Positions 28,102 through 37,181 are shown, counted from the stretch's first letter. The stretch: 64,000 bases of DNA from Synergistaceae bacterium (GCA_031267575.1 JAIRYN010000049.1:1-64000); one strand, 5' to 3'. The notes: generated by a model not told the origin, from the letters alone. Translations and numbers: made by a program.

Positions 28102-30717
28102 CTAATTCACTATAAAAACCAATGCGTCGTTTTCGACTTTTACCTCCACTGCAGCTCCATCCACGACGCCCCCTCCGATCAAACTGCGAGCCAGCTGCGT
28201 TTCTACGTTGCGCACGATATAGCGCTTCAAGGGACGAGCGCCATATACGGGGTCGTACCCCGCGTCGGCAATAAAATCCACAGCCTCGTCGCTGAAGGAA
28301 AGCGAGATTTGACGATTAGCTAGGCGAGAAGAAAGTCCCTTTAGAAGCAACTGTACGATACCGCGAATCTCCTCTTTGCGCAAGGGTTTGAAAAGGAGCA
28401 CGTCGTCCACGCGGTTCAGAAACTCTGGCCTGAACGAAGCACGTAGGTCTTCCATGACGCTTTTCCGCGCCTCCTCCCGGATCTCCCCTTCGGAAATACC
28501 CTCCAGGAGCGTCGTCGCTCCGATGTTGCTGGTCATGATGAGCACCGTGTTCTTAAAGTCCACCACGTGTCCGTGGCTGTCCGTGATCCGCCCGTCATCC
28601 AGAATCTGCAAAAGGATATTGAATACGTCAGGGTGCGCCTTCTCGATCTCATCAAACAGGACGACCGAATAAGGCCGGCGCCGCACCGCTTCGGTCAACT
28701 GCCCGCCCTCTTCGTAGCCCACATAGCCGGGAGGCGCCCCGATCAGGCGAGAGACCGCGTGTTTCTCCATGTATTCGGACATATCTACGCGTACCAGGTT
28801 ATCCTCGGAATCAAACAAGGCCTCGGCTAAGGTTTTCGCCAGCTCCGTCTTTCCCACTCCGGTGGGACCTAGGAAAATGAAAGATCCTATGGGTCGGCGG
28901 GGGTCTTTGATGCCGCTGCGGGCGCGGAGCACCGCGTCGGCCACGAGTTCCACCGCCTCGTCCTGTCCGACCACGCGCTTATGAAGAGTCTCGTCGAGCT
29001 TCAGCAGCTTTTCGCGCTCGCCCTCCACCAGACGCGTCACGGGAATCCCCGTCCAGCGACTGATGATATCCGCGATCTCGCTTTCGGTGACCTCCTCCCG
29101 CAGCAGGCTATCGGTTCCTTGGCCGGTCATGGCCTCCTCTTTGCCCTTCAGCTCTCCTTCCAGCTTCTGGAGAGTTCCGTAGCGCAGTTCGGCCACCTTG
29201 TTCAGGTCGTACTCCTGTTCGGCCTTTTCGATCTGCGCTTTGACCTCGTTGATACGAGCTCGCAGTTTTCGGATGCCCGTGATGGCGTCTTTTTCAGCGT
29301 CGTACTGGGCGCGGAGAGCATCAGCTTTTTCCCTGGCTTCCTGCAATTCTTTCTGTAAGGTCTTCAAGCGTTCTTGAGAACCTGCGTCTTTTCGGTCTGC
29401 GGCCGCGTCCCGCTTCAGTGCCGTCTCCTCAATTTCGAGTTGCATCACACGACGGCCGGCTGCGTCTAGGTCAGAGGGTAGAGAATCAATCTCCGTCCGT
29501 ATCATGGCGCAGGCCTCATCCACCAGATCGATGGCTTTATCTGGCAAAAACCGGTCGGTTATGTAGCGGTTGGAGAGTGTCGCAGCAGCCACCAACGCGT
29601 TGTCACGAATCCGAACGCCGTGGTGGACCTGCAACTTCTCCCGTATGCCCCGTAGAATGGAGATCGTATCCTCTACATCCGGTTGTTCCACGTGGACGGG
29701 TTGGAAACGCCGCGCTAGAGCCGCGTCCTTTTCGATGTACTTCCGGTATTCGTTTACTGTGGTTGCGCCGATACAGTGCAGTTCACCCCTAGCCAGCATG
29801 GGCTTGAGCATGTTGCCCGCGTCTACGGCACCCTCGGCGGCTCCGGCGCCCACGATGGTGTGAAGTTCATCGATAAAAAGCAGTATCCGCCCGTTACTTT
29901 GCTTCACCTCGTTTAGAACCGCCTTGAGGCGCTCCTCGAACTCGCCGCGGAACTTTGCCCCTGCCACCAGCGAGCCCATGTCCAGCGCGAAGACTGTGCG
30001 GTCTCTAAGCCCCTCAGGGACGTCACCTCGGACGATGCGTTGAGCGAGCCCCTCCACGATGGCCGTTTTTCCCACGCCGGGGTCTCCGATCAAAACGGGG
30101 TTGTTTTTGGTTTTGCGGCTCAAAATGCGGATGACGCGTCGTACTTCCTCGTCGCGGCCGATGACGGGGTCCAGTTTTCCCTCTCGTGCCGTAGCCACCA
30201 GGTCACGGCCGTACTTTTCAAGAGCTTCGTAGGTCGCCTCCGGGTCGGCACTCTGGACCCTTTGAGAACCTCGCACCTCGGTGAGAGCCTTTAGGAAGCG
30301 TTCCGCCGTCAGCCCCAGCCGGTTCAAAATCTTGCCGAGGTTCGTGCCGGTCCCCTCGTCCAGCATGACCATGAAAAGGTGTTCCACGGAAACGTACTCG
30401 TCTTTCAGACCCTTGGCCTTTTCCTCGGCCTTGACCAGAAGGTTGTTCAAGCGTTGAGTCACGTAGACCTTCCCCGCCTCCATTCCTCCGCCAGTTACCT
30501 TGGGCTTGTGAGAAATTTCGCCGGTAACGAGCTGGAGCAATACCTCCGGTTCGGTGTTCATGCGGCGCAGCATACGCGGAACGAGCCCTTCTCTGTCTTG
30601 CAATAACGCCGCTAGAAGATGTTCTACATCCACTTCCTGATTTTTGTACGACACAGCGATGTTCTGCGCCTCGGCCAATGCCTCCTTGCTCTTTCGAGTC
30701 AATTTGTTGAAGTCCAT
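28102..30717 (-). CDS. clpB: ATP-dependent disaggregase ClpB
   Basis: Rescues aggregated proteins with DnaK. An N-terminal Clp repeat domain (residues 1-145) is followed by AAA-1 (Walker A '[19 protein letters not shown]', Walker B '[12 protein letters not shown]'), a coiled-coil middle domain (about residues 400-530, rich in E/K/A), AAA-2 (Walker A '[20 protein letters not shown]', Walker B '[15 protein letters not shown]') and a C-terminal D2-small domain. The 871-residue length is typical. It is monocistronic, divergent from the aminotransferase operon at 30872. No CIRCE element was seen upstream. Confidence 0.96.
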   Translation of the reverse strand: MDFNKLTRKSKEALAEAQNIAVSYKNQEVDVEHLLAALLQDREGLVPRMLRRMNTEPEVLLQLVTGEISHKPKVTGGGMEAGKVYVTQRLNNLLVKAEEKAKGLKDEYVSVEHLFMVMLDEGTGTNLGKILNRLGLTAERFLKALTEVRGSQRVQSADPEATYEALEKYGRDLVATAREGKLDPVIGRDEEVRRVIRILSRKTKNNPVLIGDPGVGKTAIVEGLAQRIVRGDVPEGLRDRTVFALDMGSLVAGAKFRGEFEERLKAVLNEVKQSNGRILLFIDELHTIVGAGAAEGAVDAGNMLKPMLARGELHCIGATTVNEYRKYIEKDAALARRFQPVHVEQPDVEDTISILRGIREKLQVHHGVRIRDNALVAAATLSNRYITDRFLPDKAIDLVDEACAMIRTEIDSLPSDLDAAGRRVMQLEIEETALKRDAAADRKDAGSQERLKTLQKELQEAREKADALRAQYDAEKDAITGIRKLRARINEVKAQIEKAEQEYDLNKVAELRYGTLQKLEGELKGKEEAMTGQGTDSLLREEVTESEIADIISRWTGIPVTRLVEGEREKLLKLDETLHKRVVGQDEAVELVADAVLRARSGIKDPRRPIGSFIFLGPTGVGKTELAKTLAEALFDSEDNLVRVDMSEYMEKHAVSRLIGAPPGYVGYEEGGQLTEAVRRRPYSVVLFDEIEKAHPDVFNILLQILDDGRITDSHGHVVDFKNTVLIMTSNIGATTLLEGISEGEIREEARKSVMEDLRASFRPEFLNRVDDVLLFKPLRKEEIRGIVQLLLKGLSSRLANRQISLSFSDEAVDFIADAGYDPVYGARPLKRYIVRNVETQLARSLIGGGVVDGAAVEVKVENDALVFIVN

Positions 30718-30794
30718 ATCTTTACCTCCAATTTGTATTTTTTGTATTTGAAATTACTATTTGACCAATAATGACCAATTATAAATACGTCGTA

Positions 30795-30850
30795 TTGAAG
30801 CGTAATCCGCCATTTATCGTATAATAAGCAGTCATATAATAAGTAGCCAT
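30795..30850 (+). promoter_or_regulatory. Promoter region of the acyl-sugar operon with duplicated -10 box
   Basis: TTGAAG (30795) and TATAAT (30820) are 19 bp apart. A 15-bp tandem duplication (30821-30835 and 30836-30850) copies the box, making a second TATAAT at 30835. The downstream start (GTG, 30872) has AAAGAGG. Confidence 0.45.
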
Positions 30851-30871
30851 AATCAAGCTAACGGTAAAGAG

Positions 30872-32047
30872 GTGAACGCGTTGAACTCAACTGAAAGAAT
30901 ATACCTGTCTCCGCCGCACATGAGTGGGGACGAGCTGAAAATGATCAAGGAGGCTTTTATCTCGAATTGGATCGCTCCCCTAGGCCCTCACGTGGAGGCA
31001 TTCGAGCGGGAAACGGCAGAGTACGCGGGAGTTTCAGCTGCCTTGGCTCTCGCGTCCGGTACCGCGGCCCTTCACCTAGCGGGAGAGTTGCTGGGTGTTA
31101 GGCGGAGTGACGTGATTTTCTGCTCGTCCTTGACCTTTGCCGCGACCATTGCGCCTCTTTATCACAAAGGAGTGGAGTGCGTCTTTATCGACTCGGAACC
31201 TCAATCCTGGAACATGAGCCCCCGCGCTCTGGAGCGCGCCTTCGCCGACGCGCAAAAAGAAAACAGGCTACCCAAGGCCGTGGTCATTGTGAACCTCTAC
31301 GGGCAAAGCTGCGACATGGACACGATTCTAGAACTGTGCGGTCGCTATAGCGTTCCTGTGATCGAGGACGCGGCGGAGTCCTTGGGGGCGCGCTACAAAG
31401 GCAAACAAACGGGCTCTTTCGGAAAATTTTCGGTTTTCTCTTACAACGGCAACAAGATCATCACCACCTCCGGGGGAGGGATGCTGCTCTCCGACGACAC
31501 GGAGGCCATCACCCGCGCCCGATTCCTCTCGACCCAGGCCAGGGACCCCGCGCCCTGGTACCAACACTCCACACTGGGCTGGAACTATCGCCTGAGCAAC
31601 GTGCTGGCTGGAATAGGACGGGGGCAGATGCGCCATATCGACGAGCGTGTCGCCGCGCGTCGGCGTGTCTTCAGCCGCTACGTGGAAGCCCTGGGGGACA
31701 TCGAGGGCGTGGAGTTCATGCCCGAACCCCAGTGGAGCTTCTCCAACCGCTGGCTCACGGTTTTGACTCTCAGGGATCCGGTGACGGTTTCTCCTCTTTC
31801 CGTCCTAGAGTGCCTGTCCGGTCTCAATATCGAGGCGCGTCCAGTGTGGAAGCCTATGCACATGCAGCCTGTATTTAAAGACGCGCGTTATTACCCTCAT
31901 ATGGAAAGACAGAGCGAACAGTCGGGGCAGGACGTGTCAGCGGACCTGTTCGTCCGGGGCCTGTGTTTGCCCTCGGGCTCCGGCCTGACAGAAGAGCAAC
32001 AGGCTCGCGTGATCGAGGGGGTAAAAGAGGCTCTACGCAAGCAATGA
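30872..32047 (+). CDS. DegT/DnrJ/EryC1-type sugar aminotransferase (PglE-like)
   Basis: A PLP enzyme that converts a nucleotide-linked 4-keto sugar to a 4-amino sugar. It opens with the family's 'YLSPPHMSGDELKMIKEAF' and 'SNWIAPLGPHVEAFE'; 'ALASGTAALHLA' binds the cofactor phosphate and 'SYNGNKIITTSGGGML' holds the PLP lysine. Length (391 aa) is standard. Similarity is closest in style to PglE/WecE-like enzymes that act before an N-acyltransferase. Its stop overlaps the start of the next gene (ATGA). The 4,6-dehydratase that would feed it is not in the window. Confidence 0.9.
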   Translation: MNALNSTERIYLSPPHMSGDELKMIKEAFISNWIAPLGPHVEAFERETAEYAGVSAALALASGTAALHLAGELLGVRRSDVIFCSSLTFAATIAPLYHKGVECVFIDSEPQSWNMSPRALERAFADAQKENRLPKAVVIVNLYGQSCDMDTILELCGRYSVPVIEDAAESLGARYKGKQTGSFGKFSVFSYNGNKIITTSGGGMLLSDDTEAITRARFLSTQARDPAPWYQHSTLGWNYRLSNVLAGIGRGQMRHIDERVAARRRVFSRYVEALGDIEGVEFMPEPQWSFSNRWLTVLTLRDPVTVSPLSVLECLSGLNIEARPVWKPMHMQPVFKDARYYPHMERQSEQSGQDVSADLFVRGLCLPSGSGLTEEQQARVIEGVKEALRKQ

Positions 32048-32709
32048 AGCGGATTCTGGATTTGTTGGGCGCGTTCACGGGCCTGATTTTGTTGTCGCCA
32101 TTGTTCTTAATGTTGAGGGTTCTAGTGGCCTCACGTATAGGTTTGCCGGTGATTTTTGCCCAACCGCGGGCGGGACTGCGGGGGAAGCCCTTCGTGCTCT
32201 ACAAGTTCCGTTCCATGAATGACGTTCGGGACGACCAGGGAAATCTCCTACCCGACGGGAAGCGATTGACGGAGTTGGGGCGGTTTTTGCGCCGTTGTAG
32301 CCTGGACGAGCTGCCCCAGCTCTGGAACGTTCTGAAAGGCGACATGAGCTTAGTGGGGCCGCGGCCTCTTTTGTTGGATTACGTGCCTCTGTACGACGAG
32401 ACGCAGCGCAGACGGCTTGACGTGAAGCCCGGCGTCACCGGCTGGGCACAGATCAACGGACGTAACGCTATCGGCTGGAACGAGAAATTCGACTTGGACG
32501 TTTGGTACGTGGACCACTACAGCTTCTGTCTCGACGTTCGTATTCTGCTGGCGACGCTGGTGAAGATTCTGAAACGCGAGGGTATTTCCGCCGCGGGCGA
32601 GGCAACGATGCCGCGGTTTGAGGGAAATAGAGAGGGAAATAGAGAGGAAAATAGAGAGGAAAATGGAACGGGAAATGGAAGCAAGTGCCTCAGAGGTTTA
32701 AAGGAGTAG
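32044..32709 (+). CDS. Initiating sugar-1-phosphate transferase (PglC-like)
   Basis: Transfers a sugar-1-phosphate onto undecaprenyl phosphate to begin a lipid-linked glycan. One N-terminal reentrant helix ('LLGAFTGLILLSPLFLML'), then 'FVLYKFRSMND', 'LRRCSLDELPQLWNVLKGDM' (catalytic Asp-Glu) and 'SLVGPRPLL' place it in the small polyprenyl-P hexose-1-P transferase group. The start is the ATG overlapping the aminotransferase stop. The last 40 residues are a low-complexity tail (NREGN/NREEN) from a 12-bp tandem array. Confidence 0.9.
   Translation: MKRILDLLGAFTGLILLSPLFLMLRVLVASRIGLPVIFAQPRAGLRGKPFVLYKFRSMNDVRDDQGNLLPDGKRLTELGRFLRRCSLDELPQLWNVLKGDMSLVGPRPLLLDYVPLYDETQRRRLDVKPGVTGWAQINGRNAIGWNEKFDLDVWYVDHYSFCLDVRILLATLVKILKREGISAAGEATMPRFEGNREGNREENREENGTGNGSKCLRGLKE
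32622..32681 (+). repeat. 12-bp in-frame tandem repeat at the 3' end of the sugar transferase
   Basis: About five units around GGGAAATAGAGA preserve the frame and extend the C-terminus with N/R/E-rich repeats not expected in the family. Confidence 0.8.
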
Positions 32710-32714
32710 TTTCG

Positions 32715-33776
32715 ATGAAATACGCCACAGTCGAAGGAATGAGAATCGACGGGATTTGCGCTTGCGTTCCGGTCTATGCCGTAGACAACATGACGTTCGG
32801 GGCCGAACTTTTTGGTTCGGATATCGAAAACGCCATTAAAGCTACGGGAGTACATACGCGAAGAATCTGTCCGCCTGGTGGGGATATAACTGCATTGGAC
32901 CTCTCTGTCACTGCGGCAAAAACACTTTTGGAAAATCATTCCATTTCGCCCTCTGATATAGGAGGCGTGCTTTTCGTCACTCAAACGCCCGACCACGATA
33001 TGCCCAACAATGCCTCTTATGCGGCTCACTTGCTGAGGTTGCCAACTTCTTGCGTAGCGACGGATACGACACTCGCCTGTTCCGGGTATGTTTATGGCCT
33101 TTGGCTGGGAGCGTTGATGGCGCAGTCAATTCAAGCTCCTCTACTGCTGTTGGCTGGGGAAAACCACAGTTATTTTACGTCTCCTTATGATCGAAGCACC
33201 GCTCTCCTGTTCGGCGACGCGGGAACGGCGACACTGCTCGTTCCGGGTGGGAAGGGACGGTGGCATTTCGGCTTTTTGACCGACGGCTCGCGGCACGACG
33301 TGTTGACAGTTCCTGAAGGACGGTCTCGCCACCTTTTCAACGAACACTCCTTAGAGTACAGAACCTGGCCGGATGGAGGCGTGAGACGACCCATTGATAT
33401 TTATATGGACGGCATGACCGTGTTCAACTTCGTGGTGCGCAACGTGCCGGGGTGTCTTTCGTCTCTGATGGAGCGTAACGGCGTCACGGCAGACGAGCTG
33501 GACCTGTTGTTGCTGCATCAAGCTAACCTCTACATGATGAAGCAGGTGGCAAAAAAATTGAAATTCCCCCTGGAAAAGATGCCGGTGAGCCTAGACCGCT
33601 ACGGAAACTCCAGCTCGGCCACGATCCCCGTCACCATTTGCTCGGAACTCCACAAGGCTGTTTCAAGCGGACCTCATCGTGTTCTGGCCTCCGGTTTCGG
33701 GGCGGGGCTCTCGATATCAGCCGTTTTGATGGACCTGGGACCCTGTGTCTGCCCCGAAGTCATTGAGTATTCATAA
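32715..33776 (+). CDS. 3-oxoacyl-ACP synthase III-like ketosynthase
   Basis: A FabH-type condensing enzyme. The full catalytic triad is visible: Cys in 'LACSGYVYGLWLGALM' (about residue 118), His in 'LLLHQANLYMM' and Asn in 'DRYGNSSSATIPV'. The ATG at 32715 has AAGGAG; the longer frame starts inside the preceding gene. Placed between a sugar transferase and two acyl carrier proteins rather than with fatty-acid genes, it probably makes a short 3-ketoacyl-ACP for sugar acylation, not membrane lipid. Confidence 0.9.
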   Translation: MKYATVEGMRIDGICACVPVYAVDNMTFGAELFGSDIENAIKATGVHTRRICPPGGDITALDLSVTAAKTLLENHSISPSDIGGVLFVTQTPDHDMPNNASYAAHLLRLPTSCVATDTTLACSGYVYGLWLGALMAQSIQAPLLLLAGENHSYFTSPYDRSTALLFGDAGTATLLVPGGKGRWHFGFLTDGSRHDVLTVPEGRSRHLFNEHSLEYRTWPDGGVRRPIDIYMDGMTVFNFVVRNVPGCLSSLMERNGVTADELDLLLLHQANLYMMKQVAKKLKFPLEKMPVSLDRYGNSSSATIPVTICSELHKAVSSGPHRVLASGFGAGLSISAVLMDLGPCVCPEVIEYS

Positions 33777-33804
33777 AAAACAAGCCAAAGGATTGAAATG
33801 AAAT

Positions 33805-34098
33805 ATGGAAGTATTAAATATGGAAGCATTAAATATGAATGTACCTCAATTTATAAACGAAATCGCGGATATTATCGAGGCTGATCCACGAACGCTTTCC
33901 CTTGAAAGCAATTTTCGGGAATCGGCCGATTTTTGGTCCTCACTGGTGGCTTTCACGCTGTTGACCTTTCTGGAAGATCAATACGGCGCGACACTCTCCG
34001 TTGAGGAGCTCATCGAGTGCCAAACCCTAGGCGACCTTTATTCCAAAGTGTCCCGCGTAGGAGACGAGGCGAAAAAACAAATGGAGCGCGATAAATGA
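33805..34098 (+). CDS. Acyl carrier protein-like protein 1
   Basis: A 97-residue acidic helical protein. The phosphopantetheine attachment serine would lie in 'SADFWSSLVAFTLLTFLEDQ', a variant of the usual DSL motif, so function as a carrier is likely but less certain than for its neighbour. A 15-bp tandem duplication at the start (33805-33834) repeats MEVLN/MEALN; the true start may be the second or third ATG. Its stop overlaps the start of the next gene. Confidence 0.75.
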   Translation: MEVLNMEALNMNVPQFINEIADIIEADPRTLSLESNFRESADFWSSLVAFTLLTFLEDQYGATLSVEELIECQTLGDLYSKVSRVGDEAKKQMERDK

Positions 34099-34343
34099 CG
34101 CAAAATGACGCGCATGCAGCGCAAATAGCGAAAATTATCGGGATCGTGTCCGAGGTTCTTGGAGTGCTTGTCTCTGAGAGCAGCTCTGTAGAAGACGTGC
34201 TCGGATGGGACTCTTTGAAGACGCTTCAGCTCGTTATGGCGTTGGAGGAAGCGGGTTATGAGATTCCCTTGGAAAAAATAGCCGAGATCAGGTCGATAAA
34301 GGATATTTTAGTTTTTGGGTCTTTCACAAAGACAGAAAGCTGA
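34095..34343 (+). CDS. Acyl carrier protein-like protein 2
   Basis: An 82-residue protein with a canonical carrier motif 'VLGWDSLKTLQLVMALEEAG' (phosphopantetheine Ser in DSL). The start overlaps the first carrier gene (ATGA). Two adjacent dissimilar carriers suggest distinct loading and condensation roles, or a dimeric pair. Confidence 0.85.
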   Translation: MTQNDAHAAQIAKIIGIVSEVLGVLVSESSSVEDVLGWDSLKTLQLVMALEEAGYEIPLEKIAEIRSIKDILVFGSFTKTES

Positions 34344-34352
34344 GAACGACCG

Positions 34353-35153
34353 ATGAGCGATCGATCCAATCGATGGGTTCTCGTCGCAGGGGCGTCGCGG
34401 GGAATTGGGCTGGCGACGACGCGGCTTTTGTTGCAGGAGGGCTATTCCATCGTCGCCTCCGCCCGAAACACGGAGACGTTGAAAACAGAGGCATTAAAAG
34501 AATTAAAGGAATTAAAGAAATTGAAAGAGGAGTTCGCTAACCTTGGCGAGGACCGCATGAAAATTTTGCCCTTCGACTTCAGCGACATTGAGAAACTTCA
34601 GGAATATGCCTTGAACGTGACCCAACTGACCGGAGGCTTATCAGGCCTGCTTTACGCCGCAGGAATGCAGAAGACCTTGCCTTTGACCCAGTCTAATCCT
34701 GTCATCGCCCATGAAATTTTTCGCCTGAATACCTTCGCGGCCTTCGAGCTGATTCGGCTTTTCGCCAAAAAGGGAGCCTATAGGGCGGAGGGCGCGTCAT
34801 TCGTTCTGCTTTCTTCTATGGCGGCGCACGAAGGCGCTTTGGGAAAGGCTCTTTACGGGGCCAGTAAAGGCGCCCTCGAAGGCTTCATCCCCGCCGCCGC
34901 CGCAGAGCTGGCTGTCCGCAAAATCCGGCTGAACGCCCTAACCTTGGGGGTGGTTCGTACGGACATGTCGATGGAGTTTCTCGATAAAATGAGCGCGGAG
35001 CAAAAAAAATCTTTTGAGGAAGGCTATCCTCTGGGTCTGGGAGAGCCAGAGGACGCCGCGCACTTCATCGTGTATCTTTTTTCGGAAAGGGCGCGCTGGA
35101 TCACGGGGCAGACTTTTGTTTTGGACGGCGGTCACTCCGTCAGAAAGGGCTGA
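34353..35153 (+). CDS. Short-chain dehydrogenase/reductase, FabG-like
   Basis: A Rossmann-fold NAD(P)H reductase: 'VLVAGASRGIGLATTRLLLQ' at the start, active-site 'LLSSMAAHEGALGKALYGAS' with Tyr/Lys in 'YGASKGALEGF', and the C-terminal 'ARWITGQTFVLDGGHSV' of FabG-type enzymes. It likely reduces the 3-ketoacyl-ACP made by the upstream synthase to a 3-hydroxyacyl-ACP. A 9-bp tandem repeat (about 34491-34526) inserts a Lys/Leu-rich helix (KELKELKKLKE) near residue 50. Confidence 0.88.
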   Translation: MSDRSNRWVLVAGASRGIGLATTRLLLQEGYSIVASARNTETLKTEALKELKELKKLKEEFANLGEDRMKILPFDFSDIEKLQEYALNVTQLTGGLSGLLYAAGMQKTLPLTQSNPVIAHEIFRLNTFAAFELIRLFAKKGAYRAEGASFVLLSSMAAHEGALGKALYGASKGALEGFIPAAAAELAVRKIRLNALTLGVVRTDMSMEFLDKMSAEQKKSFEEGYPLGLGEPEDAAHFIVYLFSERARWITGQTFVLDGGHSVRKG

Positions 35154-35167
35154 AGCGGATACTGAAA

Positions 35168-35809
35168 ATGCGCGATTTGGTTATTTACGGAGGGGGAGGA
35201 CTGGGGAAAGAAGTTTTATCGCATGTCCGGGCAACGGACCCCCAAGGGGCGCAATGGAATGTTCTGGGTTTTATCGACGACTTTCTTCCTGCCGGAACGA
35301 GGGTGAGCGGGCATCCCGTTCTCGGCGGATTCGATTGGTTGGCCTCCCGCTCCCACTCGACGGCCGTGGTGATGGGGTTAGCCTCGCCCTCTGCCAAGGC
35401 GGATTTGTACGCTAAGCTAAAAGGGAATCCCCACATCACGTTTCCGGCTTTTGTGCATCCCCAAGCTCTGGTAGAATCGTCTGCCATTCTCGCTTCCGGA
35501 ACGGTGGTGTCTCCTTTTTGTTTTATAGCCGTGGACGCGGCACTGGGCATTTGTTCGTTTTTGAACGTCGGCTCGCAAGTAGGACACGATTCTGTACTGG
35601 GAGATTTTTGTTCGGTCATGCCTCACGCCGACGTTTCCGGAAACGTGACGGTAGGGGAGCGAACTCTCATCGGCGCGGGGGCGAAGATCCTACAGGGACT
35701 TTCCATAGGGTCGGACGTCATGGTCGGTATCGGAAGCGTCGTCTTGAAAAACGTTTCCGACCACAGCACCATCATGGGATATCCCGCGCGGGTCGTGAAA
35801 AGAGAATGA
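35168..35809 (+). CDS. Hexapeptide-repeat sugar N/O-acyltransferase, NeuD/PglD-like
   Basis: The N-terminal part 'DLVIYGGGGLGKEVLSHV' is the nucleotide-sugar-binding beta-alpha unit of NeuD/PglD proteins. The C-terminal half is a left-handed beta helix: 'GTVVSPFCFIAVDAALGICS', 'NVGSQVGHDSVLGDFCSVMP' (the catalytic His region) and 'IGAGAKILQGLSIGSDVMV'. PglD acetylates a UDP-4-amino sugar; in this operon the donor is plausibly the hydroxyacyl-ACP rather than acetyl-CoA. The stop codon lies within a 19-bp tandem duplication (35792-35829). Confidence 0.87.
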   Translation: MRDLVIYGGGGLGKEVLSHVRATDPQGAQWNVLGFIDDFLPAGTRVSGHPVLGGFDWLASRSHSTAVVMGLASPSAKADLYAKLKGNPHITFPAFVHPQALVESSAILASGTVVSPFCFIAVDAALGICSFLNVGSQVGHDSVLGDFCSVMPHADVSGNVTVGERTLIGAGAKILQGLSIGSDVMVGIGSVVLKNVSDHSTIMGYPARVVKRE

Positions 35810-35824
35810 AGTCGTGAAAAGAGA

Positions 35825-35855
35825 ATGAATAGGTATTAGTACGCTGAAAGGATCG
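35825..35855 (+). promoter_or_regulatory. Recurrent leader-like element, copy B (3' half)
   Basis: ATGAATAGGTATTAGTACGC followed by TGAAAGGATCG, matching the downstream half of copies A and C and ending 2 nt before the ATG at 35858. It abuts the 19-bp tandem duplication. Confidence 0.55.
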
Positions 35856-35857
35856 AA

Positions 35858-36700
35858 ATGATTATGTCTATCAGTGAATCACAAACTCAGGTAGTGTGGG
35901 AAAAGAACCGAGACCCGGCAGGGTTGTTGAGGAAAACCCGTTGTTTTTTCCTGGATTTGGACGGAACTCTTTATCTAGGTGACCGCTGGATTGATGGAGC
36001 TTTGGATTTTCTGGATGGCATCCGGCAAAAGGGGAAAAAATTCGTCTTATTGACCAACAATTCCTCTAGAGGTAGCAAAGCCTACTTCGAGCGCCTGGCG
36101 GAGATGGGGCTCTCCATCCGACGGGAGGAATTGGCAACCTCCGGCGACGCGACCATCCATTATCTACTGAGGGAGATGTCGGGCAAAGGCGTCTTTTTGA
36201 TGGGAAACCGAAGCCTGAGGGAGGATTTTGCCCGCTGGGGGGTGCTTCTGGATGAAGAGACACCCCAGGTGGTGGTGTTGGCTTTCGACACCGAGTTTGA
36301 TTACGCGAAGCTGGTCAAACTGTGCGATTTTGTGCGGCAAGGTAAACCCTACGTGGCCACCCACCCTGACCTCAATTGCCCGACGAAACAAGGGGTCGTT
36401 CCTGACTTGGGGGCGCTTCTCGCTTACGTAGAGGCATCCACCGGCCGCAAACCTGATCTCGTCGTCGGCAAACCCAACGGAGAAATTATGGCATACGCCA
36501 TGAAATTGGCAAACACCCAAAAGGAAGAGTCTGCTATGGTGGGAGATAGGCTCTACACTGACATTCTCGCCGGAGTAAATAACGGACTGTTAAGCGTTTG
36601 CGTGTTGAGCGGAGAAAGCAACCTGAAAGAAGTCATCCGAAGCTGCCCTCAGCCCCACCTCGTCTTCGATTCTGTCCGAGAGATGATTCCCTTTATCTGA
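35858..36700 (+). CDS. HAD-IIA family phosphatase (NagD-like)
   Basis: A cytoplasmic sugar- or nucleotide-phosphatase. Motif I 'RCFFLDLDGTLYLGDRWIDG' holds the nucleophile Asp, motif II is 'FVLLTNNSSRG', motif III Lys is in 'DLVVGKPNGEIMAYAM' and motif IV is 'SAMVGDRLYTDILAGVNNGL'. The cap domain lies between motifs II and III as in type IIA. It has its own leader element, so it may be separate from the acyl-sugar operon. The substrate is unknown. Confidence 0.9.
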   Translation: MIMSISESQTQVVWEKNRDPAGLLRKTRCFFLDLDGTLYLGDRWIDGALDFLDGIRQKGKKFVLLTNNSSRGSKAYFERLAEMGLSIRREELATSGDATIHYLLREMSGKGVFLMGNRSLREDFARWGVLLDEETPQVVVLAFDTEFDYAKLVKLCDFVRQGKPYVATHPDLNCPTKQGVVPDLGALLAYVEASTGRKPDLVVGKPNGEIMAYAMKLANTQKEESAMVGDRLYTDILAGVNNGLLSVCVLSGESNLKEVIRSCPQPHLVFDSVREMIPFI

Positions 36701-36750
36701 ATTTACGATAAAATGATTCCCTTTATCTGATTATCTGAATTTACGATAAA
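36683..36750 (+). repeat. 30-bp tandem duplication across a stop codon
   Basis: Bases 36683-36712 are repeated from 36713, with an 8-bp insertion in the second copy. The first copy contains the last codons and TGA of the HAD-IIA gene. The second copy is non-coding. Confidence 0.85.
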
Positions 36751-36761
36751 GCGATGAGAAA

Positions 36762-36890
36762 GCCAACGGCTTCAGTCGTTGGATGAGGTTGGATGAGGTT
36801 GGATGAGGTTGGATGAGGTTGGATGAGATTGGATGAGGTTGGATGAGATTGGATGAGGTTGGATGAGATTGGATGAAAATCGCAACGCCG
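36762..36890. mobile_element. IS200/IS605 end remnant expanded by a 10-bp array
   Basis: AACGGCTTCAGTCGTTGGATGAG resembles the hairpin tip at about 23573-23594 (CGGCTAAAGCCGTTGGATGAG). Between this tip and AATCGC, a sequence adjacent to it in the 23.6-kb copy, the unit (G)GATGAG(G/A)TT is repeated ten times. Confidence 0.6.
36781..36880. repeat. 10-bp tandem array, ten units
   Basis: Nine units GGATGAGGTT or GGATGAGATT and a final GGATGAAAAT follow without spacers. Too short and uniform for CRISPR. Confidence 0.9.
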
Positions 36891-36984
36891 CCGTTGGCGG
36901 CGTTTGTGTTGTATTTGGTTTCTTGCCATATGTCCACTTTCATGTTAAACTTCTTTTATGGCTTATCAATTATGGCTTATCAAT

Positions 36985-37163
36985 GAGAATATTTACAACC
37001 ACTGCGAGATGCGAGGCGGAACACGACCGGGATATCAATGTGGTTGTAAATATTCTCAGAGTGGGAGCATCCACTCTTAAAGGAGAAGACGTAAGACCGG
37101 TTTAAGTCAGCTGTCTTTGTCGATCTTAGAATCACACAACTTTAGTCGTGGGAGTATGTCAAT
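36985..37163 (+). mobile_element. IS200/IS605 tnpB 3' remnant with fold-back inverted repeat
   Basis: It encodes 'HDRDINVVVNILRVGASTLK', containing the DRD-N-NI signature of the TnpB C-terminus, and runs into the element end at 37163. A perfect 18-bp inverted repeat (36985-37002 and 37040-37057) shows that part of the gene was copied back in inverted orientation at its broken 5' edge. It is homologous to 682-812. Confidence 0.72.
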
Positions 37164-37181
37164 TGAGACGAAACCGACCTG

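Noticed and set aside
36781-36880. CRISPR-like array
   Set aside because: Units of 10 bp repeat without spacers; neither this nor the 13-bp array at 23786-23928 has repeat-spacer structure, and no cas gene is present.
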